Below, in pieces: positions 48,487-61,514 of a stretch of 64,000 nt of DNA (positions within the stretch are counted from its first letter, which is position 1; every line of letters starts with the position of its first letter). The translations under genes and the position numbers were made by a program. The notes under the pieces are model-generated. The model saw nothing but the letters and a program-made list of their open reading frames with translations, did no database searches and had not been told where the DNA came from. Source of the DNA: Streptosporangium sp. NBC_01755 (GTDB lineage: Bacteria > Actinomycetota > Actinomycetes > Streptosporangiales > Streptosporangiaceae); the NCBI RefSeq assembly GCF_035917995.1, contig NZ_CP109131.1, positions 1,984,001 to 2,048,000 on the forward strand, read 5' to 3'.

Positions 48487-50568
48487 CTAGGCCCGCTGGG
48501 GGTCGAGGATCTCGGTGGGGCGCAGGAAGCCGAAGTCGTGCGTGGCGAGCTCTCGATGCTTGCGCAACCATACTGTCGTGTCGGCTGCCGACATGGGCTC
48601 GGCGAACAGCCAGCCCTGGCCCAGATCACACCCCATGTCCGCCAGGCGCCCGGCCACCTCGGCCGACTCGACGCCTTCGGCGACCGAGCGCAGGCCGAGG
48701 GAGCGGACCAGGTCGACGATCGAGCGGACGATCCGCTCGTCGTCCTTGGACTCGCCGATGCGCCGGACGAACGAGGAGTCGATCTTGACCTCGGCCACCG
48801 GCAGACGCTGCAGGCGGACCAGCGAGGAGTAACCGGTGCCGAAGTCGTCGAGCGCGAGCGGCACGCCCAGCGAGGTCAGGGCACCGACCGCGTCGGCGGT
48901 GTACGCCTGGTCGGTCATCAGGATACGCTCGGTGACCTCCAGCTGGATCGCCTTGGGCGGCAGCCGGTACCGCGCCAGACCCGCTCCCAGCTGGTCGGAG
49001 AGCGCCGAGTCGAGCAGGTCCCTGGCCGAGACGTTGACGGAGATCTGCTCGTGCAGGCCGGTGTGCCACCAGTGGGCGGCCTGCTCCAGGGCCGCGTCGA
49101 TGACGTATCCGGTGAGGTGACGCATCAGATACGACTGCTCGGCCATCGGCACGAACTCCCCCGGGGAGATCATCCCTCGCTCCGGATGGCGCCATCGCAG
49201 CAGCGCCTCCACGCCCCGCACCTGCCCTCCCGACAGGTCGAGCTTGGGCTGGTAGTGCAGTCGCAGTTCGGAGCGGTCGATGGCCCTGCGCAGGTCACCG
49301 AGAAGGGTGAGCCGCTCGGGACTGTTGCGGTCCTTGTCGGCGGCGTAGATCTCGACCCCGGTCCTGCTCTCCTTCGCCAGGTACATCGCCACATCGGAGC
49401 GTTGCAGGAGCATCTCGAAGTCCGGCGCGTGGTCGGGGTAGAGGGCGATGCCGAACGAGGCGTCCAGGTCGAAGCTCATGCCCTCCAGCCGTACCGGCTC
49501 GGTGATCGCCACCCGCAGGCGCGCCGCCACCTCTCTGGCCGCCGCCGCGTCCCTGATCGAGGGCAGCAGGACGGCGAACTCGTCGCCGCCGAGCCGGGCC
49601 ACCACGTCGCCGGGACGGACGCTGTGGGTGAGCCGGTGCGCGACCATCTGCAGGAGCCGGTCGCCGACCGGGTGCCCGAGGGTGTCGTTGATCTCCTTGA
49701 ACCGGTCGAGGTCGAGCAGGAACAGGCCGACCCGCTCGCCCTCCCGCGCCTCGGCGAGCGCCTCCTCCGTGCTGAGCACGAGCATCTTGCGGTTGGGCAG
49801 CCCGGTCAGGCCGTCGTGCATCGCCTGGTGGTCGCGGCGGACCGACATGTTGGCCGTGAAGTAGACGGCCAACATGGGCGCCAGGAAGAGCGGCACCAGG
49901 GCCGGCGAGTGGTTCATCACCACCACGACGAGCGGGGCCAGGCCGAGCAGCCCGGCGTAGACGAGGCTCTGGTGGCCGATCGTGGTCCTGATCACCCTGT
50001 GGATCGACCTGCGCTCGTGCAGCGCCACCGCGCCGGAGACCAGCGTGGCCCGGACCACGAAGTAGGCCAGCCCGGCCAGCCCGATCGCCAGCAGGTCGGC
50101 GCCGTCGGGCACCCCGGCGCCCACCGTGACGGGCCGGTCGCCGAAAAGCCCGAGCACCACCCAGGCGGCGGTGCAGGCCAGCGTCACCTGGGCGATGTTG
50201 AACATGACCCGATGGCACGCCTTGCGGGTGACCGCCCCGTTGACGACCATGGCGACCGCCTGCAGCAGCACCGCGATCGGCAGGCCGTAGTGGAGCAGCG
50301 CGGCGAAGGTGAACATGGTCGACGGGTAGGTGCCGCCCACGGTCGACGACGACGACAGGACCACCGGCCGCAACTCGCCCAGCACGACAAGGACCGCGAA
50401 CATCCAGAACAGCGGGCTGCGGGCGAGTTCCGTGACCTCGGTCATGTCCACACTCAGCTGGGGCACGACCAAGGCGATGAATCCGACCGCGATGACGGTG
50501 GCGAGATAGGCCCAGAGGGGCGACCCCGGACGCGGTCCGGTATCGCGAGTGTCGATTGGGTCGGCCAT
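48487..50568 (-). CDS. Membrane GGDEF-EAL c-di-GMP enzyme
   Basis: 693 residues from ATG 50568. Eight or so N-terminal transmembrane helices (~20-265) with no PAS domain. GGDEF domain (~275-430) has RLGGDEFAVLL, and EAL (~445-690) has GVEALLRW, NVSARD, LEVTERILM, ALDDFGTGYSSL, KIDSSFVRR and SVAEGVE. Both active sites appear intact. Second such protein in this window, differing from the one at 24.1 kb in its sensor region. Between gatC and ligA on the same strand but with own upstream space. Confidence 0.92.
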   Translation of the reverse strand: MADPIDTRDTGPRPGSPLWAYLATVIAVGFIALVVPQLSVDMTEVTELARSPLFWMFAVLVVLGELRPVVLSSSSTVGGTYPSTMFTFAALLHYGLPIAVLLQAVAMVVNGAVTRKACHRVMFNIAQVTLACTAAWVVLGLFGDRPVTVGAGVPDGADLLAIGLAGLAYFVVRATLVSGAVALHERRSIHRVIRTTIGHQSLVYAGLLGLAPLVVVVMNHSPALVPLFLAPMLAVYFTANMSVRRDHQAMHDGLTGLPNRKMLVLSTEEALAEAREGERVGLFLLDLDRFKEINDTLGHPVGDRLLQMVAHRLTHSVRPGDVVARLGGDEFAVLLPSIRDAAAAREVAARLRVAITEPVRLEGMSFDLDASFGIALYPDHAPDFEMLLQRSDVAMYLAKESRTGVEIYAADKDRNSPERLTLLGDLRRAIDRSELRLHYQPKLDLSGGQVRGVEALLRWRHPERGMISPGEFVPMAEQSYLMRHLTGYVIDAALEQAAHWWHTGLHEQISVNVSARDLLDSALSDQLGAGLARYRLPPKAIQLEVTERILMTDQAYTADAVGALTSLGVPLALDDFGTGYSSLVRLQRLPVAEVKIDSSFVRRIGESKDDERIVRSIVDLVRSLGLRSVAEGVESAEVAGRLADMGCDLGQGWLFAEPMSAADTTVWLRKHRELATHDFGFLRPTEILDPQRA

Positions 50569-50695
50569 GAGTAACAAAACCCCCATTAGTTCACTATGGG
50601 AGAGTACGGCCTACGGGCCACTTCGCGAAACCGGTTGCGCACGGTCCGTCACTGAAAATTCACGTGTTCCGGCGCACGGCGGCGGGTCGGTCCCG

Positions 50696-52918
<2,223 letters not shown>

Positions 52919-52977
52919 TCAAGCACCGACAATCTGCGTCCTTCCTTACCCCGAGTTGAAGCCCCCAGAGGCCGGGA

Positions 52978-53982
52978 TCACTCGCCGGGGTCGTCCTGCA
53001 GCACCCGGGCGGCCTTACGGCAGGTGGCCAGGGCCGCCCTGGCGTAGGCGGGTGAGGCCCCGGCCAGGCCGCAGGCGGGGGTGAGCACCACCTGCGAGGC
53101 CAGGGTCGCGGCGGGGAAGCCGAGGCGGCGCCAGAGCTCGACGGCCGGTCCGGCGACCACTCCGACGTCGGGGAGCCTCGCGTCCACGCCCGGCACGACA
53201 CCGAGGAAGAGAGCCGTCCCCGCCTCGACGGTCTCGCCGATCGCGTCCTCGTCGCGCCTGTTCAACAGGTGGGCGTCGAGCGAGACGCCCGCCGCGCCCG
53301 CCGCGCGCAGGACTCGGAAGGGCACGGCCGAGGCACAGCAGTGCACGACGGTGAACGTCCCCGCGGGAAACACCGCCCCGAGCCGGTCCGCGGCGATCTG
53401 CCGGTCGACCGCGGCCAGCCGCCCGAAGCCCGAGGCGGTCGGCACCGTGCCCGTGAGGACGCCCGGCAACCCCGGCTCGTCGATCTGGACCACGATCTGC
53501 GAGGCTCCCGGCACCCTGCGGCGCACGTCGGCGACGTGCGCGGCGATCCCCTCCGTCAGGGACGCGACCAGGTCGCGCACCGCCCCCGGGTCGGCGAGCA
53601 CCTTGTCGCCGTACCTGAGCTCGACCGCTCCGGCCAGCGTCCACGGCCCGCATACCTGGATCTTGAAGGGCCCCTCGTACCCCTGTGCCGCCTCCTCCAG
53701 CGTGTCGAGGTCACGGACGAGATGGTCGCGGGCGCGCTTGAAGTCGCGGCCCGGCCGGTCGGCGAACCGCCAGCCCGACGGCTGTACCTCCACCGGCATC
53801 TCCAGCAGGAGCGACGCGGTGCGCCCGATCATGTCGGCGCCGACGCCCCGGGCGGGCAGCTCCGGCAGGTACGGCAGCGCGGGCGACTCGCCGAGGACGA
53901 CCCTGACCGCCTCGGCGTGCTCCTCCCCCGGATGCGACCCGATGCCGGTCGCGGTCGCCTCGCCCCATGGGTACTGGCTCAA
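52978..53982 (-). CDS. Methionine synthase, B12-independent type, C-terminal-domain protein
   Basis: 334 residues, corresponding to the MetE C-terminal barrel alone, as in mycobacterial Rv3015c-type proteins that sit near ligA. ATGIGSHPGEEHAEAVR, FKIQVCGPWTLAGAVELR, VVQIDEPGLPGVL. The zinc ligands are visible as VVHCCASAVP (His, Cys) and LTPACGLAGAS (Cys). May use a methyl donor other than the full MetE substrate; substrate uncertain. Confidence 0.82.
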   Translation of the reverse strand: MSQYPWGEATATGIGSHPGEEHAEAVRVVLGESPALPYLPELPARGVGADMIGRTASLLLEMPVEVQPSGWRFADRPGRDFKRARDHLVRDLDTLEEAAQGYEGPFKIQVCGPWTLAGAVELRYGDKVLADPGAVRDLVASLTEGIAAHVADVRRRVPGASQIVVQIDEPGLPGVLTGTVPTASGFGRLAAVDRQIAADRLGAVFPAGTFTVVHCCASAVPFRVLRAAGAAGVSLDAHLLNRRDEDAIGETVEAGTALFLGVVPGVDARLPDVGVVAGPAVELWRRLGFPAATLASQVVLTPACGLAGASPAYARAALATCRKAARVLQDDPGE

Positions 53983-54169
53983 GACTGCTCCTGGTTTCGC
54001 GTTGGGAGGCAGGCGGGACCCGCCCGCCCACGCCAGCTTATGACCGCCGGGTCACGCCTACCGCCCGGGGAATCCCGCCGCGCCGTGCCGGCACGCGATC
54101 AAGGGCGGGAGCGCGTGACGGCACCGCCCCCTCGCGGATCATGGTCCGACGCGCCCGTAGGGTGAAGGG

Positions 54170-54811
54170 ATGAGACTCACGAAATTCGGACACGCGTGTG
54201 TCCGCCTGGAGAAGGACGGCTCCACTCTCGTGATCGATCCGGGCTCCTTCAGTGAGGAGTCCGCACTCGACGGGGCACAGACCGTGCTCATCACCCACGA
54301 GCACTTCGACCACGTGGAGGCGGACCGGCTGCGCCGGGCGGCCGAGGCCGACCCGTCCTTGGAGATCTGGACCAACGAGGGCGTGGCCGCCACGCTGACC
54401 GATGTCCCCGCGAAGATCCAGGTGGTACGGCACGGCGACGCGTTCGACACGGCCGGCTTCGGGGTGCGAGTCGTCGGCGAGTGGCACGCCCCCAACCACC
54501 CGGACCAGCCGATCGTGCGCAATGTCGGTTTCCTGGTGGACGAGGAGGTCTTCTACCCGGGGGACGCGTTCACCCCGCCGGGCGTCGAGGTGCCCACGCT
54601 CCTGGTGCCGACCAACGCGCCGTGGATGAAGGCGTCGGAGATGGTCGAGTACCTGCGCCAGGTCCGCCCGGCCAGGGCCTTCTCCACCCACGACGGCCTG
54701 CTCAACGACATCGGGCTCGGCCTGATCGACAGGTGGCTGGAGATGGAGTCGGGTAAGCAGCAGGCCGAGATGCGCCGTCTCAAGCCCGGCGAGTCGGTCA
54801 CACTGCCCTGA
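54170..54811 (+). CDS. MBL-fold metallo-hydrolase (UlaG-like)
   Basis: 213 residues. KFGHACVRLEKDGSTLVIDPG, zinc motif LITHEHFDHVEADRL (HxHxDH), EWHAPNHPDQ, FYPGDAFTPPG and FSTHDGLLN give all the metal ligands of small UlaG/L-ascorbate-lactonase-like hydrolases. Substrate unknown. Monocistronic, divergent from the methionine-synthase gene. Confidence 0.88.
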   Translation: MRLTKFGHACVRLEKDGSTLVIDPGSFSEESALDGAQTVLITHEHFDHVEADRLRRAAEADPSLEIWTNEGVAATLTDVPAKIQVVRHGDAFDTAGFGVRVVGEWHAPNHPDQPIVRNVGFLVDEEVFYPGDAFTPPGVEVPTLLVPTNAPWMKASEMVEYLRQVRPARAFSTHDGLLNDIGLGLIDRWLEMESGKQQAEMRRLKPGESVTLP

Positions 54812-54886
54812 CCGGCCCGCCCGAGCCGGGAGTCGGCCTCACGCCCGGGTGGGACACACCCGGTGCGGGGACGCGCGACGCCGGCT

Positions 54887-54924
54887 CGGCCGTGCTCGCC
54901 AAACGCGGCCGTGCTCGCCAAACG
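54887..54924. repeat. Perfect 19-bp tandem duplication
   Basis: CGGCCGTGCTCGCCAAACG at 54887-54905 and 54906-54924. A short plus-strand stretch right after it (LAKRGPYGDTTVEDVFARRW) reads like a gene fragment put out of frame by the duplication. Confidence 0.85.
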
Positions 54925-54981
54925 CGGCCCGTACGGGGACACGACCGTCGAGGACGTGTTCGCGCGGCGGTGGGACGCGCA

Positions 54982-56052
54982 CTACGAGGCCGAGGTGATG
55001 GTGGCCGAGCCGATCACGGTGTCGCCGAGGTAGAGCACCGCGGCCTGGCCCGCCGCGACCCCGGTGGCCGCGGTGTCCAGCGTGATGTGGACCTCCCCGC
55101 CGGAGAGCCGGGCACGGCAGCCGTACATCTCGCCGTGCGCGCGGAGCTGGACCGTGCAGGCCAGCGGCTCGCGCGGCTCGCCGGTCGGGCCGTTCCAGAC
55201 CGGGCGCTCCGCGACGATGCCCGTGACCGCCAGGGACGAACGCGGGCCGACCGTGACCGTGTTGGAGACCGGCTCGATGGACAGCACGTAACGCGGGCGG
55301 CCGTCGGGGGCCGGGCGATCGATGCGCAGGCCCTTGCGCTGGCCGACCGTGAAGCCGTAGGCACCCTCGTGGCCGCCCACGACCTCACCGGACTCGTCGA
55401 CGATCGGACCCGGTGCCGCGCCGAGACGGTCGGCCAGGAAGCCTCGGGTGTCGCCGTCGGCGATGAAGCAGATGTCGTGGCTGTCGGGTTTGTCGGCCAC
55501 CATGAGCCCGCGCCGCGCGGCCTCCTCGCGGACCTGGGCCTTGGTGGAGTCGCCCAGTGGGAAGATCGCGTGACCGAGCTGCTCCCTGGTGAGCACACCC
55601 AGCACGTACGACTGGTCCTTGCCCGCATCGGGGCTGCGGCTCAGCACTCCGTCGGTGACGCGCGCGTGGTGCCCGGTGGCCACCGCGTCGAAGCCCAGCG
55701 CGAGGGCACGGTCCAGCACCGCCTCGAACTTGATCTTCTCGTTGCAGCGCAGGCACGGGTTGGGCGTGCGGCCGGCGGCGTACTCGCTGACGAAGTCCTC
55801 GACCACGTCGCGATGGAACCGCTCGGCCATGTCCCAGACGTAGAAGGGGATGCCGATCACGTCGGCGGCCCTGCGGGCGTCTCGCGAGTCCTCGACCGTG
55901 CAGCACCCGCGGGCGCCGGTCCGATAGGACTGAGGGTTGGCGGAAAGGGCGAGGTGGACACCGGTGACGTCATGGCCCGCCTCGGCGATGCGGGCGGCCG
56001 CCACGGCGGAGTCGACGCCGCCGGACATGGCGGCAAGCACACGAAGACTCAT
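54982..56052 (-). CDS. mnmA: tRNA-specific 2-thiouridylase
   Basis: 356 residues. PP-loop [21 protein letters not shown], catalytic Cys pair in [17 protein letters not shown] and [11 protein letters not shown], tRNA-binding [14 protein letters not shown] segment ([18 protein letters not shown]). Installs 2-thiouridine at tRNA wobble U34 using sulfur relayed from a cysteine desulfurase; one lies 0.4 kb upstream on the same strand. Confidence 0.95.
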   Translation of the reverse strand: MSLRVLAAMSGGVDSAVAAARIAEAGHDVTGVHLALSANPQSYRTGARGCCTVEDSRDARRAADVIGIPFYVWDMAERFHRDVVEDFVSEYAAGRTPNPCLRCNEKIKFEAVLDRALALGFDAVATGHHARVTDGVLSRSPDAGKDQSYVLGVLTREQLGHAIFPLGDSTKAQVREEAARRGLMVADKPDSHDICFIADGDTRGFLADRLGAAPGPIVDESGEVVGGHEGAYGFTVGQRKGLRIDRPAPDGRPRYVLSIEPVSNTVTVGPRSSLAVTGIVAERPVWNGPTGEPREPLACTVQLRAHGEMYGCRARLSGGEVHITLDTAATGVAAGQAAVLYLGDTVIGSATITSAS

Positions 56053-56111
56053 AACCCCTTGAGCGTACCCGCGTTGGCGGGCGCCCCGTCGGGCTGGGAG
56101 AATCCGGGGTC

Positions 56112-56387
56112 ATGCGACTGTTCCGGCGGAAGAACGAGCCCGCCGCCGACCCTGCTGACGGTATCGGCGAGTTCCGGGCGTGGTGGGCGGAGGCGAGACC
56201 GGAACTGGACGCGATGGTCGCCGCCGGCGAGGCCGGGCGGCTGGCCGAGTGGATCGGGCCGGCCGTGCCGGCCGTCCACCCGTCACCGGTGTGGGAGATC
56301 GCCCCCGGCCTCGACGCCGACCGGGCCCTCGTGGTCACCTCGGCCGGCGACCCCGGCCGGATCGCCACCTCACCCTTCCTCACCTAG
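56112..56387 (+). pseudogene. Truncated conserved hypothetical protein (91 aa)
   Basis: MRLFRRKNEPAADPADGIGE then FRAWWAEARPELDAMVAAGE, LAEWIGPAVPAVHPSPVWEI and ALVVTSAGDPGRIATSPFLT*. The N-terminal domain resembles an actinobacterial family that continues well past this point with an LxxLAxxW segment after TSAGD; here the frame ends abruptly. Probably a C-terminally truncated relic. Opposite strand between mnmA and the cysteine desulfurase. Confidence 0.5.
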
Positions 56388-56402
56388 GAATCCCCGGCGC
56401 GA

Positions 56403-56500
56403 ACCTGGGGCGGCGCGAACTCAGGGCGGCGCGAAGGGCACCTCACGCGATCAACTCAGGCCCGCGCGAAGAACGCCTCACGCGATCAACTCAGGCCCGC
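56403..56500. repeat. Tandem repeat of a ~35-bp unit overlapping the desulfurase 3' end
   Basis: The unit GCGAA...GCCTCACGCGATCAACTCAG occurs twice in full and once partly (56410-56500). Confidence 0.7.
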
Positions 56501-57649
56501 GCGGCGGGCGCGTTCGACGGCAAGACCGATGATCTCGGCCAGCCGGTCCACGTCGGCCTCGGTCGAGGTGTGGCCGAGGGAGAAGCGCAGCGATCCGCGC
56601 GCCCGGAACCCGTCGGCGCCCATCGCGAGCAGGACGTGGGAGGGCTGGGCGACCCCTGCCGAGCAGGCCGAGCCCGTCGAGCACTCCACGCCCTTGGCGT
56701 CCAGGAGCATGAGCAGCGCGTCGCCCTCGCAGCCGGGGAAGGAGAAGTGGGCATTGCCCGGGAGGCGGTTCACCGGGTCGCCGTTGAGGATCACGTCGGG
56801 CACCGCCTCGCGGACCCGGCGGATCAGGTCGTCGCGGAGCGCGACCAGCCGGGCCGAGGTCTCGGCCTGCCGGGCCACCGCGGCCCGCACGGCCATGGCG
56901 AAACCGGCGATGGCGGGGGCGTCGAGCGTGCCGGAGCGGACGTCACGCTCCTGGCCCCCCCCGTGCAGCACCGGCACCGGGTCGACGCCCCGGGCGAGCA
57001 GCAGCGCGCCGACGCCCATCGGGCCGCCGACCTTGTGACCGGAGAGCGTCAGCCCGTCGATCCCCGAGTCGGCGAAGAGCACGGGGAGCTGACCGACGGC
57101 CTGGACCGCGTCGGTGTGGAAGGGAACGCCGTGCTCACGGGCCACCTCGGCGAGCGCGTGGACGGGCTGGACGGTGCCGACCTCGTTGTTGGCCCACATG
57201 ACGCTGACCAGGGCGACGCTGTCCGGGTCGCGCTCGATGGCCTCGCGCAGGGTCTGCGGGTGCACCCGGCCGAACTCGTCGACGTCGAGCAGTTCGACGG
57301 TCGCGCCCTGGTGATCGCTCAGCCAGTGCGCGGGGTCCAGGGCGGCGTGGTGCTCGACGGCGCTGATCAGGATCCTGTCCGCGCCCCCGACACGACGGGC
57401 CCAGTACAGGCCCTTGATGGCCAGATTGTCGGCCTCGGTGCCGCCCGCGGTGAAGACGACCTCGCTGGGGCGAGCGCCGAGCGCGGCGGCGATGGTCTCC
57501 CGCGACTCCTCCACGACCTGGCGGGTGCGGCGGCCGGCGGCGTGCAGCGAGGACGCGTTGCCGACCTGGCCCAGTTGGACTGTCATCGCCTCGATCGCCT
57601 CGGGAAGCATCGGCGTGGTCGCCGCATGATCGAGATAGGCGGACTTCAC
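56486..57649 (-). CDS. Cysteine desulfurase (NifS/IscS-like)
   Basis: 387 residues from GTG 57649. [37 protein letters not shown] Lys in [16 protein letters not shown], catalytic Cys in [19 protein letters not shown] and [16 protein letters not shown]. Releases sulfur from cysteine as enzyme persulfide for tRNA thiolation and Fe-S clusters; proximity to mnmA suggests tRNA thiolation as a main job. Upstream frame extension to 57733 has no support. Confidence 0.95.
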   Translation of the reverse strand: MKSAYLDHAATTPMLPEAIEAMTVQLGQVGNASSLHAAGRRTRQVVEESRETIAAALGARPSEVVFTAGGTEADNLAIKGLYWARRVGGADRILISAVEHHAALDPAHWLSDHQGATVELLDVDEFGRVHPQTLREAIERDPDSVALVSVMWANNEVGTVQPVHALAEVAREHGVPFHTDAVQAVGQLPVLFADSGIDGLTLSGHKVGGPMGVGALLLARGVDPVPVLHGGGQERDVRSGTLDAPAIAGFAMAVRAAVARQAETSARLVALRDDLIRRVREAVPDVILNGDPVNRLPGNAHFSFPGCEGDALLMLLDAKGVECSTGSACSAGVAQPSHVLLAMGADGFRARGSLRFSLGHTSTEADVDRLAEIIGLAVERARRAGLS

Positions 57650-57736
57650 GGCCGCATCCCCTCCCCCAAACTCGCTGTCAACCTGCCAAGCGTATCCGTG
57701 CCCGCGAAGAGCATCATCCCCGGAGTTGACCACTAA

Positions 57737-57750
57737 ACCGTCCAGACGGT
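57737..57750. promoter_or_regulatory. Probable TetR operator
   Basis: ACCGTC-CA-GACGGT, a perfect 6-bp inverted repeat, 13 bases before the start of the TetR-type gene. Self-regulation likely. Confidence 0.6.
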
Positions 57751-57762
57751 ACAGTAGCGGCC

Positions 57763-58269
57763 ATGAGACGGGGCGAGCTGTTGGACGCGGCAGAGGATCT
57801 GCTCTCCGACCAGGGCTCCCAGGCGCTCACCCTGGCGACCGTCGCCGAGCGCGCCGGATGCAGCAAGGGCGGTCTGCTTTACCATTTCAGCACGAAGGAA
57901 GCCCTGATCAAGGGCATGGTCGAGCGGCTGATCGAGGAGTTCGACGAGCTCGTCGCCGCCCAGGGCCACGACACCTACACCAAGAACTACCTGGCAGCCA
58001 CGTTCGCCGCCGTGCGGAGCGGCAGGCTGCGGCGCTGGGCCGTGGTGACCGGAGCCTCCGGCAACCTCTATCTTCTGGCACCGCTGCGGGTGGCGATGGC
58101 CCGCTGGCATCGCGAGGGGCTCGACAGCGAGCCCGACCCGGAGGCGGCGCAGATCGTGCGCCTCGCCTGTGAGGGACTGTGGGATGTGGCGAGCCACGAC
58201 CCCGATCTCTATGACGACGAGCACTACGAGAAGCTGAAACGGCGTCTGCTGGCCCTGCTGCCCGCCTGA
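57763..58269 (+). CDS. TetR family transcriptional regulator
   Basis: 168 residues. HTH region [21 protein letters not shown] then [26 protein letters not shown]-terminal all-helical ligand domain ([20 protein letters not shown] ...). Divergent from the desulfurase; 203 bp upstream of the MFS gene on the same strand, which it may control. Confidence 0.92.
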   Translation: MRRGELLDAAEDLLSDQGSQALTLATVAERAGCSKGGLLYHFSTKEALIKGMVERLIEEFDELVAAQGHDTYTKNYLAATFAAVRSGRLRRWAVVTGASGNLYLLAPLRVAMARWHREGLDSEPDPEAAQIVRLACEGLWDVASHDPDLYDDEHYEKLKRRLLALLPA

Positions 58270-58387
58270 CCCTGACACCTCTGACTTTTACACCTCTGCT
58301 GACTTTCACCCCTCTGCCCCTGGCACCCCTCACTCGCCCGCGCGCCTGATCGCGTGCCCGGCCAGGGACAACCCGTCACACAGATTG

Positions 58388-58415
58388 GTGGTCGCTTCCG
58401 CATGCGCGAAAGCGA
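58388..58415. promoter_or_regulatory. Inverted repeat upstream of the MFS gene
   Basis: GGTCGCTT ... AAGCGACC with a 12-base centre, 58 bp before the MFS start; possible operator or leader hairpin. Confidence 0.4.
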
Positions 58416-58472
58416 CCGCTTTCGGTGTGCCCGTTCACCGGTTTGTCAAAACATTTATTGAAGGGATTGAGC

Positions 58473-59675
58473 ATGACCCGCGACCTGAGAACGGCTCGAA
58501 TCGGGGCGGTTCTCACATTCGTGCTGGCCGGTCTGATGTGTGGATCGATGACCGTGCGCATTCCGGCGCTCTCCGACAAGCTCGGCCTGTCCGAGGCGTC
58601 GGTCGGCGTCACCCTCCTGGCGTGGGGGCTGGGAGCGCTCATCACCATGCAGTCGATGCGCGCCGTGATGGCGCGCTTCGGCAGCCGGAGCATCCTCCGG
58701 GTCGCAGCCCCCCTCACCGCGATCACCCTGGCCCTGCTGGCGGTGGCGCCGTCGTTCCCCCTGGCCGTGGCCGCGAGCGGCCTGTTCGGCATGGCGTTCG
58801 GCGCGGTGGACATCGCGATGAACGCGCAGGGATCGGCGGTCGAGCGCGCCTACGACCGCCCGCTGATGAACGGCATGCACGCCGGCTGGTGCGCCGGAGC
58901 GATCGGCGCGGGCCTGCTGGGCACCGCGGCGATCGCGGCGGGACTCTCGATCACCGCCCACCTGGCGCTGGTCGCCCTGCTCGCGCTTCCCGCCACGGTC
59001 CTTGTCAGCCGCACCTACCTGCCCGACCCGGCTGCCGTCGCCGAGCACGGGAAGGGCACCCCCGCGACTCCCCGCCTCCGGATGCCCCCGGTGGTCTACC
59101 TGCTCGGCGTGATCGCCTTCTGCGCGTTCATGGTGGAGGGCACGGTCGCCGACTGGAACGGCCTGTACCTGCGGGACGCTCTGGGCGCCCCGGAGGCGGT
59201 GGCCGCCCTGGGTTACCCGATCTTCGAGGCGGGCATGCTGGCCGGGCGCCTGGCCGGTGACCGTGTCCGGGCCCGCTTCGGCGCTCGCGGCATGATGGTC
59301 ACCTCGGGCCTGGCCACCGCCGCGACCTTCGGCGTGGTCGTCACGGCCCCCACTGCGTCGGTCGCCCTCTCGGCCATGCTGTTCGTGGGCGTCGCCGTGG
59401 CGACGGTCTCGCCGATGGCCATGTCCCTGGCGGGCGAGGCGACCGGCAGCCCCGGGCCCGCCATCGCCCAGACCGGTGCGATGGGCTACGCGGGACTGCT
59501 GCTGGGCCCGGTGATCATCGGTTTCCTCTCCGATCTGGCCACGCTCAGGACGAGCCTCGGCATCGCCGTGGTGCTCGGCGTCCTGATCGCCGCGGTCGCG
59601 CTGTTCCTGCCCCGCCACCGCGCGGCGGCCGGCCCCGCGGAGACCGCCAGGCGAGAGCTCTCGATCGCGGCCTGA
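58473..59675 (+). CDS. MFS transporter
   Basis: 400 residues from ATG 58473 with AAGGGA upstream. Twelve predicted helices in two six-helix halves; first half has [20 protein letters not shown] and a [22 protein letters not shown] loop, similar to the YbjJ/fucose-type permeases with [10 protein letters not shown] after helix 4. Substrate unknown; an efflux role fits the TetR neighbour. Confidence 0.85.
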   Translation: MTRDLRTARIGAVLTFVLAGLMCGSMTVRIPALSDKLGLSEASVGVTLLAWGLGALITMQSMRAVMARFGSRSILRVAAPLTAITLALLAVAPSFPLAVAASGLFGMAFGAVDIAMNAQGSAVERAYDRPLMNGMHAGWCAGAIGAGLLGTAAIAAGLSITAHLALVALLALPATVLVSRTYLPDPAAVAEHGKGTPATPRLRMPPVVYLLGVIAFCAFMVEGTVADWNGLYLRDALGAPEAVAALGYPIFEAGMLAGRLAGDRVRARFGARGMMVTSGLATAATFGVVVTAPTASVALSAMLFVGVAVATVSPMAMSLAGEATGSPGPAIAQTGAMGYAGLLLGPVIIGFLSDLATLRTSLGIAVVLGVLIAAVALFLPRHRAAAGPAETARRELSIAA

Positions 59676-59680
59676 CCCCG

Positions 59681-59727
59681 GAACGCGAGACGGCACCGCA
59701 CATGTCGTGCGGTGCCGTCTCGCGTTC
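59681..59727. terminator. Strong bidirectional terminator between MFS gene and etfA
   Basis: Perfect 21-bp stem (GAACGCGAGACGGCACCGCAC and its complement) with a 5-base loop between convergent genes. Confidence 0.85.
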
Positions 59728-59762
59728 GCATCACCCCGCGCGTACGCCGTGACCCTGCCGGG

Positions 59763-60716
59763 TCATTTCCGCTTGGTGACCTCCTGGGTCAGCTGCGGGA
59801 CCACCTCGTGCAGGTCGCCCACGACGCCGAAGTCGGCGAGCTCGAAGATCGGCGCCTCGGGGTCCTTGTTGATCGCGACGATCGTCTTGGCGGTCTGCAT
59901 GCCGGCCCGGTGCTGGATGGCACCGGAGATGCCCGCCGCGATGTAGAGCTGCGGCGAGACGGTCTTGCCGGTCTGGCCGACCTGGAACTGGTGCGGGTAC
60001 CAGCCGGCGTCGGTGGCGGCGCGGGACGCGCCGACGGCCGCGCCAAGCGAGTCGGCCAGCTCCTCGATGATCGAGAACTTGTCGGCCGAGCCGACGCCCC
60101 GGCCACCGGAGACCACGATCGCGGCCTCGGTGAGCTCCGGGCGCGCGCCCTTCTCCTGCTTGACCCGCTCCACGATCCTGGCGCCCTTGGCGGCGTCGGA
60201 CACGGTGAAGGAGACCCGCTCCTCGGCTCCCGCGCCCGCGGCGGCCTCGACCGGCGTCGAGTTGGGGCGTACCGCGACGATCGGGGTGCCCTTGGTCACG
60301 CGCGACCGGACGTTGACGCCGCCGCCGAAGATGGACTGGTCGGCGACCAGGCCGTCCTCGATGCCCACGACGTCGGTCAGCACACCGGAGTCGATCTTGA
60401 TCGCGAGGCGACCGGCGATCTCCTTGGCCTCGGCCGTCGCGGCGACGAGCACCGCGGCCGGGGACCGCTCGGCCACGAGGTGGGCCAGCAGCTCCGCCTT
60501 GGGGGCGACGACGTAGTCGCTGACCTCGGCGGAGTCGGCCACGTAGATCTTCTCCGCGCCGTACTCGGCCAGCTTGGCCGCCGCCTCGGGAGAGTATCCC
60601 GCGCCCGTCCAGACGGCCGCGGGGGCGCCCAGCTTCCTGGCGAGCGTCAGCAGCTCAAGGGTGACCTTTTTGACCTGGCCCTCGACGTGCTCGACCAGAA
60701 CGAGAATCTCAGACAT
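59763..60716 (-). CDS. etfA: Electron transfer flavoprotein alpha subunit
   Basis: 317 residues. N-terminal alpha/beta domain ([20 protein letters not shown]) and C-terminal FAD-binding domain with [41 protein letters not shown], and [17 protein letters not shown]. Carries FAD; passes electrons from acyl-CoA dehydrogenases to the ETF-quinone reductase. 18 bp after etfB. Confidence 0.97.
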   Translation of the reverse strand: MSEILVLVEHVEGQVKKVTLELLTLARKLGAPAAVWTGAGYSPEAAAKLAEYGAEKIYVADSAEVSDYVVAPKAELLAHLVAERSPAAVLVAATAEAKEIAGRLAIKIDSGVLTDVVGIEDGLVADQSIFGGGVNVRSRVTKGTPIVAVRPNSTPVEAAAGAGAEERVSFTVSDAAKGARIVERVKQEKGARPELTEAAIVVSGGRGVGSADKFSIIEELADSLGAAVGASRAATDAGWYPHQFQVGQTGKTVSPQLYIAAGISGAIQHRAGMQTAKTIVAINKDPEAPIFELADFGVVGDLHEVVPQLTQEVTKRK

Positions 60717-60734
60717 TTCCAGCTACCCCCGCTC

Positions 60735-61514
60735 TCAGACGAACTTCTTCGACGCGAGGAAGTCGGCGGCCTTCACGCCACCGTCACCCTCGTCCTTGAC
60801 CACCGTGCCCGCCGCGCGCGGCGGGGCGGCCGCGAAGTCGACGACCTCGCTCCAGGAGTTGGCCAGGCCCACCTGGGAGGCGTCGATCTCGGCGTCGGCG
60901 ACGCCGAGCTTCTCGACCGGCTTCTTCTTGGCGGCCATGATGCCCTTGAAAGACGGGTAACGCGGCTCGTTGATCTTCTCGACCACGGAGACGACGGCGG
61001 GCAGCGAGGCCTCGACCCTGTCGTACCCGTAGTCGGTGACGCGCTGAATGGAGATGGCGCCCTTGTCGATCTGGACCTGGTTGGCGAAGGTGAGCTGCGG
61101 CACGCCGAGGCGCTCGGCCAGCATGGCGGCGAGGACGCCGGTGCGGGCGTCCGTCGACTCCGAACCGAGCACGACCAGATCGAAACCGATCTTCTTGAGG
61201 GTCTGTGCCAGGGCGTGGGAGGTGCCCAGCGCGTCCGAGCCGTGCAGTGCGTCGTCCACCAGGTGGACAGCCTTGTCCGCGCCCATGGCCAGGGCCTTGC
61301 GAATGGTGTCACTCGCCTTGGCGGGACCCATGGTGAGAACGGTCACCTCACCGCCATGAGCCTCCTTCAGGCGCAGCGCCTCCTCGACCGCGTATTCGCA
61401 CAACTCGTTGATGACGCCGTCGGCGGCGTCGCGATCGAGCGTCTTGTCATCGGACTTCAGCTTGCGCTCGGTCGCCGTGTCGGGGACCTGCTTCACGCAG
61501 ACGACGATATTCAT
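60735..61514 (-). CDS. etfB: Electron transfer flavoprotein beta subunit
   Basis: 259 residues. NIVVCVKQVPDTATERKL, VTVLTMGPAKASDTIRKALAMGAD, DLVVLGSESTDARTGVLAAM, and the AMP-binding region typical of EtfB. Forms the ETF heterodimer with EtfA. First gene of etfBA. Confidence 0.97.
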   Translation of the reverse strand: MNIVVCVKQVPDTATERKLKSDDKTLDRDAADGVINELCEYAVEEALRLKEAHGGEVTVLTMGPAKASDTIRKALAMGADKAVHLVDDALHGSDALGTSHALAQTLKKIGFDLVVLGSESTDARTGVLAAMLAERLGVPQLTFANQVQIDKGAISIQRVTDYGYDRVEASLPAVVSVVEKINEPRYPSFKGIMAAKKKPVEKLGVADAEIDASQVGLANSWSEVVDFAAAPPRAAGTVVKDEGDGGVKAADFLASKKFV

